From Isoetes taiwanensis (Eukaryota > Streptophyta > Lycopodiopsida > Isoetales > Isoetaceae): DNA of 64,000 bases. This document shows positions 58,762-64,000 of this stretch, in pieces (position 1 is the stretch's first letter; every line of letters starts with the position of its first letter). Made by a program: the position numbers and the translations under genes. Where the stretch lies: contig JAJEKV010000038.1 in the NCBI GenBank assembly GCA_021234155.1, forward strand, positions 4,278,847 through 4,342,846. Reading direction: 5' to 3'. The notes under the pieces were generated by a model. It was not told the DNA's origin. It did no database searches and was given only the letters and a program-made list of their open reading frames with translations.

Positions 58762-59712
58762 TCACCCATTTATTATTTCGTCGTCTTCCTGTAAAGGGTA
58801 TGTGCAGCTACCATAGCCTGCAAAACAAACAAAATTTTGATAGAATCTACCCTGTTTAAGCATTACAGAGAAGAAAGTTTTCTGTTGTATTTGGGTGATT
58901 CAGAGAAGTAATAAGGAAATTAAATGAAAGGCTTACTTGGATCTTTGTAGACAAGTGTTGCTGCACCATTGAAATTACAAGTGCCAGGGGCCTTGCCATG
59001 TTTAATATAGTAGCTGTTGAAGGCAAAGGAAGCATGGGCCCTTGCATTGTTAGGTTCAAAACAAGGCTGGCCTGGAGTTGTAGGGCCACAATCTGCCTCC
59101 CCTGGTCCACACGCCCAATCTAAAGCTATTTGTAGCTCTCTCAAACTGGCCCTCCTCTGTGCCACACACCATGAATCTTGCGCTTCTGTTATACATTTAA
59201 AACAAATCTTGGTTCATCATATAATACCACATAAAATAGCCATTCTGTTCCATGCTAACCGCTTTAATTTGAGATATTGAACTATGGAAGCAGCAATTTA
59301 TTACAGAACTATAAACATATACAGAAATTTTCCGAGATTTGGTTCATAATATAATATACCACATAAAATAGCTATTCTGTTCCATCCTCCCCGCATAAAT
59401 TTGAGATGTGAACTATGCAAACAGCAATTCTTAACAGAATTATAACATATACGGAAATCTTGCAAGATTTAAGCCATTTTGCTCTGTACTGAGAGCGGAA
59501 TCTTGCGCAACCGTATTAACTAAGCAAGATACGAACCAGATCTAACAGAAGCGATTAATCGTCTACTAAATGGAGATGTTAGGTGAAATGACGAAGATTA
59601 CAAAAGGGAATTATCTGTTTCAAGATAAGAAATATGAAGAAATGAACGAACCTGCGGCAAAAAGAAGAGATCCAAGAAAGAAAGCGAGAAAAATGAACGA
59701 CCGGATTGCCAT
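58762..59712 (-). CDS. X8 (CBM43) domain secreted protein, three exons
   Basis: Exon 1 is 59652-59712, exon 2 is 58937-59185 and exon 3 is 58762-58817, with GT-AG introns at 59186-59651 and 58818-58936. The joined frame is 366 nt, 121 residues. Residues 1-20 (MAIRSFIFLAFFLGSLLFAA) form a signal peptide. The X8 domain begins EAQDSWCVAQRRASLRELQI and contains the six conserved cysteines: WCV, WACGPGEADC, QPCF, GTCNF and the last in YGSC from exon 3. ASFAFNSYY and GAATLVYKDPS are family hallmarks. X8 domains bind beta-1,3-glucan (callose); single-domain members often act at the plasma membrane or in cell walls near plasmodesmata. Here no GPI-anchor signal is seen after the domain: the protein ends shortly after YGSC with an acidic tail. 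Start chosen at 59712 because it gives the signal peptide; an in-frame ATG at 59760 would add 16 residues. Confidence 0.95.
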
Positions 59713-59760
59713 GACAGTCGATCTTGTCTGCAATTCAGAATCGAATGCCATAGCTACCAT

Positions 59761-60539
59761 ACTGCATATTTTTGGACTTTTTTTTTGAAGTGTATACGTG
59801 CTTTGGAACCATTGGGTAAAGGAAGAAAAGCGCAATATATTTCATGTCTAGAATTAATTAAAACCATACACTTGTATGGCCAGGATGGTCTATTTTGATG
59901 CAAAGGTCAGATGCGCATATCTTATTGTAGAGTTGTTTGCACACAAAAAAAAACACCCCCAATGTACCATCATCTTGCACTTTGTGTGTCCCACAAATTG
60001 GCACCATGGATTATTAGTCTAGAAAACATTCCATTCATCCCAGGTGCTCTGACCCCAACATCATCTTCTTGACGGGTCATAACCACATATCATAATTATT
60101 TCATGCGCTGTTGTATGGCGGATTCGGCTTCACATGTCCATCTGCATTTTACCCATATGTCTGGAATCTAATTTGCCTATCTCTTGCTCTGTTTCCATTT
60201 TGTATTTTATAAATCACTCCTATAAAGCAATTTCACCTTTTCACGCCACTATAGAGATTATGCTATCTATCTTTATACTTTTTTTGTCATTTGATCCACC
60301 TTGAAATGTCAATTACCTATCAAAGTAATTGGCTACAATCATGCATGCTATTGGAACATTGACCAACATTGCGATCATATTTCTTAATGGTTTCATGTTT
60401 TATGATAAACAAAAGTTTATATGGACCACTATAGAATGATATTGATTGGATATTTAAAACTCTTCACCTTGAGAAAATTTTAAAAGTTATAGTACCGGAA
60501 CTCACTTATGGCACCATGATTTATGCAACTTTCATTTTT
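59761..60539. other. No gene; promoter side of the X8 gene
   Basis: On the minus strand a CCAAT motif lies about 100 bp upstream of the X8 start (plus-strand ATTGG at about 59812). Otherwise AT-rich without features. Confidence 0.4.
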
Positions 60540-60564
60540 GGGTTGCCCCTAAGGGGGCAAACCC
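60540..60564. repeat. GGGTTGCCCC hairpin 1
   Basis: GGGTTGCCCC-TAAG-GGGGCAAACCC forms a strong stem. A related hairpin in the same orientation lies at 61918-61939, both preceded by a T run (TTTT). They may be subterminal hairpins of Helitron-like elements around the helicase gene. Confidence 0.6.
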
Positions 60565-60816
60565 TTGTCCATGTGGGTTTGTAGCATACTCTAGGTATAT
60601 GTCAGTATGTGCCCGGAATATGCCAATAACTGCTCCAAACCCATTATTGGCTGTGTTGGCTGTAAACTGGCGGTCAATTATGTTGGTGGTAATGTGGAAA
60701 CCGGCTAACCGGTTCAAGAACAGAGGCGGCCGTAACATCTTGATTGAAGCATGTTGCTGAATCTTTCTTTTGGAGTTGTTTCTAATTAGAATCCTCATAC
60801 TCATAGCTTGCATCTC

Positions 60817-61182
60817 TCAAGCAAGAGGCGGAGGCGGCATTGAATAGGGAGCTAGCCGAGGTGGGCAAAAAGAAATTACAGGTTCTATAAAAATTGATGA
60901 ATAGTTTGCTGGAGGTGATGGAGACTGACAAGGTGTAGGGGATGGCATAAATTCTGTAGCGTTTGGATCAAGAGTCACCTGCTTAGACAAAGACAAAGGT
61001 AGGTTTGATGTCTCTAAGTCTGGTTGATCCGATTCAGAAATATTTGCAATGGGTTCTTCTAAGTCTTCATCATTTTGTGAGCTGGAACCACAATCTTCAA
61101 TGCCAATTTTTAAATTCTCTTTCACAGCTTGCTTTGTGAAGGTCTTGGTTAATGATAATGCTTTCAGTTCTTGTTCCTTCAT
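60817..61182 (-). CDS. Hypothetical proline-rich protein fragment
   Basis: From ATG 61182 a 121-residue frame: MKEQELKALSLTKTFTKQAV, an acidic middle (SSSQNDEDLEEPIANISESD) and a Pro/Ser-rich end (PCQSPSPPANYSS, PPRLAPYSMPPPPLA). The composition looks coding, but no domain is recognised and no partner exon is certain. A 28-bp tandem duplication (61238-61265 and 61278-61305) lies just upstream. Confidence 0.3.
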   Translation of the reverse strand: MKEQELKALSLTKTFTKQAVKENLKIGIEDCGSSSQNDEDLEEPIANISESDQPDLETSNLPLSLSKQVTLDPNATEFMPSPTPCQSPSPPANYSSIFIEPVISFCPPRLAPYSMPPPPLA

Positions 61183-61305
61183 GTGTCATTGTATGTTGGA
61201 TTGCTTATTAGTAGGGAAAGGCTATGTGAAGAGGATAGGATGGCATTATATGAGATTGCAGGGTTGAACAAAAGACAGGATGGCATTATATGAGATTGCA
61301 GGGTA

Positions 61306-62241
61306 AACAGTTGTAGGTAGAAACTTGATTTTACTCATCATCCAAGTTAGATCTTATTTGTTTAAACAAAGCTTGGTTGTAAAACTTTTTTGGGGTTGTC
61401 TCCTTTTGTGAAGACAAAATATATCAGCTGCAAAATGCATAAATAAACTGGCAGAAAATAGGGAGGCATGAAGTAAAAGGCTTAATGGTTTGTTACAATA
61501 TTGGACTACTTGAATGATCGCTTCTAATGCTATTCAATTTTGTTTCTCAAAAGAATCTGCAGGCATGGCTCTCTCTTCCGTACAAGCAATTAGGTCGCGC
61601 TTGATCTTCTACTCTTTCTTTTTTGCAGGGCATCTTAAGTTGATATGGGCATGTTATGCTTTTAAGGAATTATCCTGCCATTGTGTACAATAAACTTGTT
61701 TAAATCTGGAAAATGGTAAAGAACTTTGCATTTTGTTTGTCCATTTGTGCTCCTAGCTTTTTGTCCATATCTAATTTGTGAGTTTACCTCCTCAATAATT
61801 GTATCAACTTTCAATATTTTTATAATTATATGAGACTTGCAGGTTATTCTCACTCAATAGAAAAGTTCCCATTGTGTATGAATATGTGGGTAACTTTTCA
61901 CATACCCATCTTCTTTTGGGTTGCCCGAAGGGCTAACCCAAGGAATGGAGTAGCAAAAAATGGCATATACCGGAAATATGCCAAATAAAGGGTTAGGATA
62001 GGGTTTGAGCATGAAGTGGACGATGGGGATGAAATTGGAGCTAAGGCAGAAATGTAAAGGTGGAAACACGAAAATGGATGGCGGGAAAAGGGCGTGCATG
62101 CATGCAAGAGGGCAAAAGCAAAAGGAAGAAGAGAGAAAAGCCACGGTTGTAGAGAAATGAATGAAAGAAAGACACAGCAAAAGGAGTGTAAAGAAAGGTT
62201 GCCATGCAGCCAAATTTGAAGCACAAAAGCGACAGCACTGT
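61306..62241. other. No gene; hairpin 2 at 61918-61939
   Basis: No supported coding region. GGGTTGCCC-GAAG-GGCTAACCC at 61918-61939 is the second hairpin of the pair. The sequence 62040-62170 is purine-rich on the plus strand, which opens long frames on the minus strand. Confidence 0.45.
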
Positions 62242-62249
62242 TATATAAA
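62242..62249 (+). promoter_or_regulatory. TATA box of the helicase gene
   Basis: TATATAAA 46 bp upstream of the start codon at 62295. Confidence 0.4.
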
Positions 62250-62294
62250 TGTATAGGAGCTTGCATTAATGTGAACTCAGACTGAGATTTCAAT

Positions 62295-64000
62295 ATGCCT
62301 GTTTATGCACTGCCTCTGACAAGTAGATCAACTGATATGCAGCGTTCCTATTCCCTAGAAGAGTTGCCAAATAACGAGATTCATGTGTATGTACTTGTTC
62401 GTTACAGTACTCCATCTCAGATGTTAGACATAAGTAGAGCGTCGGCACGAAAATCTGACACTATCACAGCAGATGTTGTTGATGCATTTGCAACTGAAAC
62501 AATATCTGTCTGTGCAGATAATGAGGAGGCCAGCCGAGCAAGGAATTTCCTTATCCCTGGTGTATGGTTAGCCATTACCAATTATAAGCTAGCGAATATT
62601 AAACACAATATTCAAAATGGTGATTGTGATACCGTTATCCGTGTAACATCAAGCACTAACATATCGTTCATATCAGGTTACGAAATTATACTCCATTTAG
62701 AGGCTACTGAAGGATCATACATAGAAGGATTATTACAGAGGCATGGGCATACGAGAGATTAATGTTGCACATTCCGTTTCGTGATGAAAAAGAACTTGTT
62801 ATGTGTGGACAAACATGTTACGAGTCATATGCAATGTGTGAGGAAGCAATAGAAAAGCGTCACAAGAAGTTAATATTCAGAGATGGAGAAGAAACAGATG
62901 ATTGGGCAAACATTGAATGTGCTTTTGAAACAAGAAGGAAATCTGGACATTTACTAGATGATGATGCTAATGTTGCTCATGAGTTTGATGTTGGGAATGA
63001 GTTTCCTAAAGAGGCGTTTAACGAAACGATACCTAAGAAACATAGTGGTTGCTTGATACGAGATACGGAATTGGTAGAAACTCATGTATACCATAGTATG
63101 ATAAGAAGACTAAACATTGAGCAACGCTTATTGTTTGATGACATTATGTATAAGAAAATGATAGATCCACGACACCAGATAATGTTATTTCTCACAAGTG
63201 GAGCAGGAGTTGGGAAGTCTACATTATTAAAATGCATAATTCAAGGAATGAAAAGGTGGTATGAGCATGAGTATATTGAGTGCGTGGGGAAACCAACAAC
63301 AATTGTTACGGCATTTACGGGTAAGGCTGCAGATCATATAAACGGGATTACCATACACTCAGCTATGGGAATACGGCCTAATGTCGATTATGGTCGTCAG
63401 TTGAATTCGACGTCGTACGAATCATTACAACGTACGAGAAACACACATGACACAGTTAAGCTTCTTGTCATCGATGAGATATCTATGGTTGGTTTGACAC
63501 TATTCTATGCAGTGGATCACATGTGCAATAGGTAAGAGATAATCTTTGGCCAAAATAAATTGACAATGTAAAATTGTATGCTATACGAACTAAATAATCT
63601 ATGTATTTTATGCAGGTTCAAAGGAACATTCCATATACCATTTGGAGGACTAGATGTTATAACATCTGGAGATTTTTACCAGTTGCCACCATTATATGAC
63701 AAAATGATATTCTGTGATCCTGATGCAAAAGATATAAGGCGGTTGGGATCTATTTGTTTACCAGCATTATATCATCCATGGAAATCCAATTTCAAGGCAT
63801 GTGAATTGAAGGAATTAGTTAGACAACAAAGTGATATACCGTTCGCAAAAGTTTTAGCTCGCATGAGAATTGGAAAACAAAGTGATGACGATATAAATTT
63901 CGTAAATGGCCTGTGTGTAAGACAGCCTCCAGATAATCTTGCATTGCCATACTTGTTTCATAAGCGTGACGATGTGAAAGGTCACAATGATAAGGTTCGT
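62295..64000 (+). CDS. PIF1/Helitron-type helicase with an unknown N-terminus (runs off the window)
   Basis: Three exons can be joined in frame: 62295-62676, 62739-63531 and 63616 to the edge, with GT-AG introns of 62 bp (62677-62738) and 84 bp (63532-63615). The N-terminal 127 residues (MPVYALPLTSRSTDM... GVWLAITNYKLAN) match nothing I recognise; an OB-like fold is possible. From exon 2: LMLHIPFRDEKELV, the region before the helicase in Helitron proteins; then LNIEQRLLFDD, Walker A GAGVGKST (Lys at 63215-63217), FTGKAADHINGITIHSAMGI, Walker B LLVIDEISMV (Asp-Glu at 63473-63478), and in exon 3 FHIPFGGLDVI, GDFYQLPP and LKELVRQQSD. These are PIF1-family 5'-3' DNA helicase motifs. No HUH/Rep endonuclease is seen upstream, so it may be the tail of a Helitron truncated at its 5' side, or a Helitron-derived gene. 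The C-terminal motifs lie beyond the window. Confidence 0.85.

Noticed and set aside
61854-62293. Overlapping 119- and 131-codon frames on the minus strand
   Set aside because: Antisense to a purine-rich stretch just upstream of the helicase gene; hydrophobic and without domain.
1-64000. tRNA and rRNA genes
   Set aside because: A read-through for T-loop (GGTTCGAATCC-type) motifs with matching D-loop and acceptor gave no convincing tRNA; no rRNA segment was recognised.

Overview
The window is nuclear DNA of a land plant. The evidence is a plant-type MADS-box gene, an X8 (CBM43) domain gene with short GT-AG introns, fragments of a PLS-type PPR gene and of a plant CBS-domain gene, plant L1-type LINEs with the zf-RVT zinc knuckle, and a Copia-style primer-binding site. 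Gene density is low and retroposon content high, as in a large repeat-rich genome. A seed-free lineage such as a fern, lycophyte or bryophyte is possible, but the sequence alone does not settle the species.

Layout. 1-5.4 kb: a 5'-truncated L1 LINE bracketed by a perfect 15-bp target duplication, two identical hairpins, and a PPR relic. 7.2-12.8 kb: a purine-rich, non-coding block with large direct repeats. 15.5-17.9 kb: a GA-rich tract followed by an ORF1-only LINE with a perfect 14-bp target duplication and poly(A). 18.3-20.8 kb: a 550-bp foldback element and a decayed second-family LINE. 22.0-23.1 kb: an intact single-exon MADS-box gene on the minus strand with a TATA box. 27.7-31.3 kb: a cluster of odd genes (pipsqueak-type HTH protein, acidic multi-exon ORF, short plus-strand ORF) beside a LINE relic. 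31.9-35.5 kb: a complete non-autonomous LTR retrotransposon (two 98-99% similar LTRs, PBS, PPT, 5-bp target duplication) carrying a nested LINE 3' end. 37.0-38.8 kb: another LINE relic with a 70-bp palindrome. 40.5-40.9 kb: a CBSCBSPB-like fragment. 43.3-52.9 kb: a 2.2-kb segmental duplication; its second copy is split by a 4315-bp terminal-inverted-repeat element whose ends are fixed exactly by the uninterrupted copy. That element carries an eleven-unit array of near-palindromic hairpins. 53.4-53.8 kb: a cluster of eight copies of a 16-bp AT palindrome. 54.2-56.6 kb: two more LINE relics. 58.8-59.7 kb: a complete three-exon X8-domain gene. 62.3-64.0 kb: a PIF1/Helitron-type helicase gene that runs off the right edge.

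Only the MADS gene, the X8 gene and probably the helicase look like intact coding genes. Most of the rest is mobile-element sequence in different stages of decay, and the nested insertions give a relative chronology. The most unusual items are the 4.3-kb TIR element with its hairpin array, the AT-palindrome cluster, the HTH/acidic-protein pair, and the novel N-terminus on the PIF1-type helicase.
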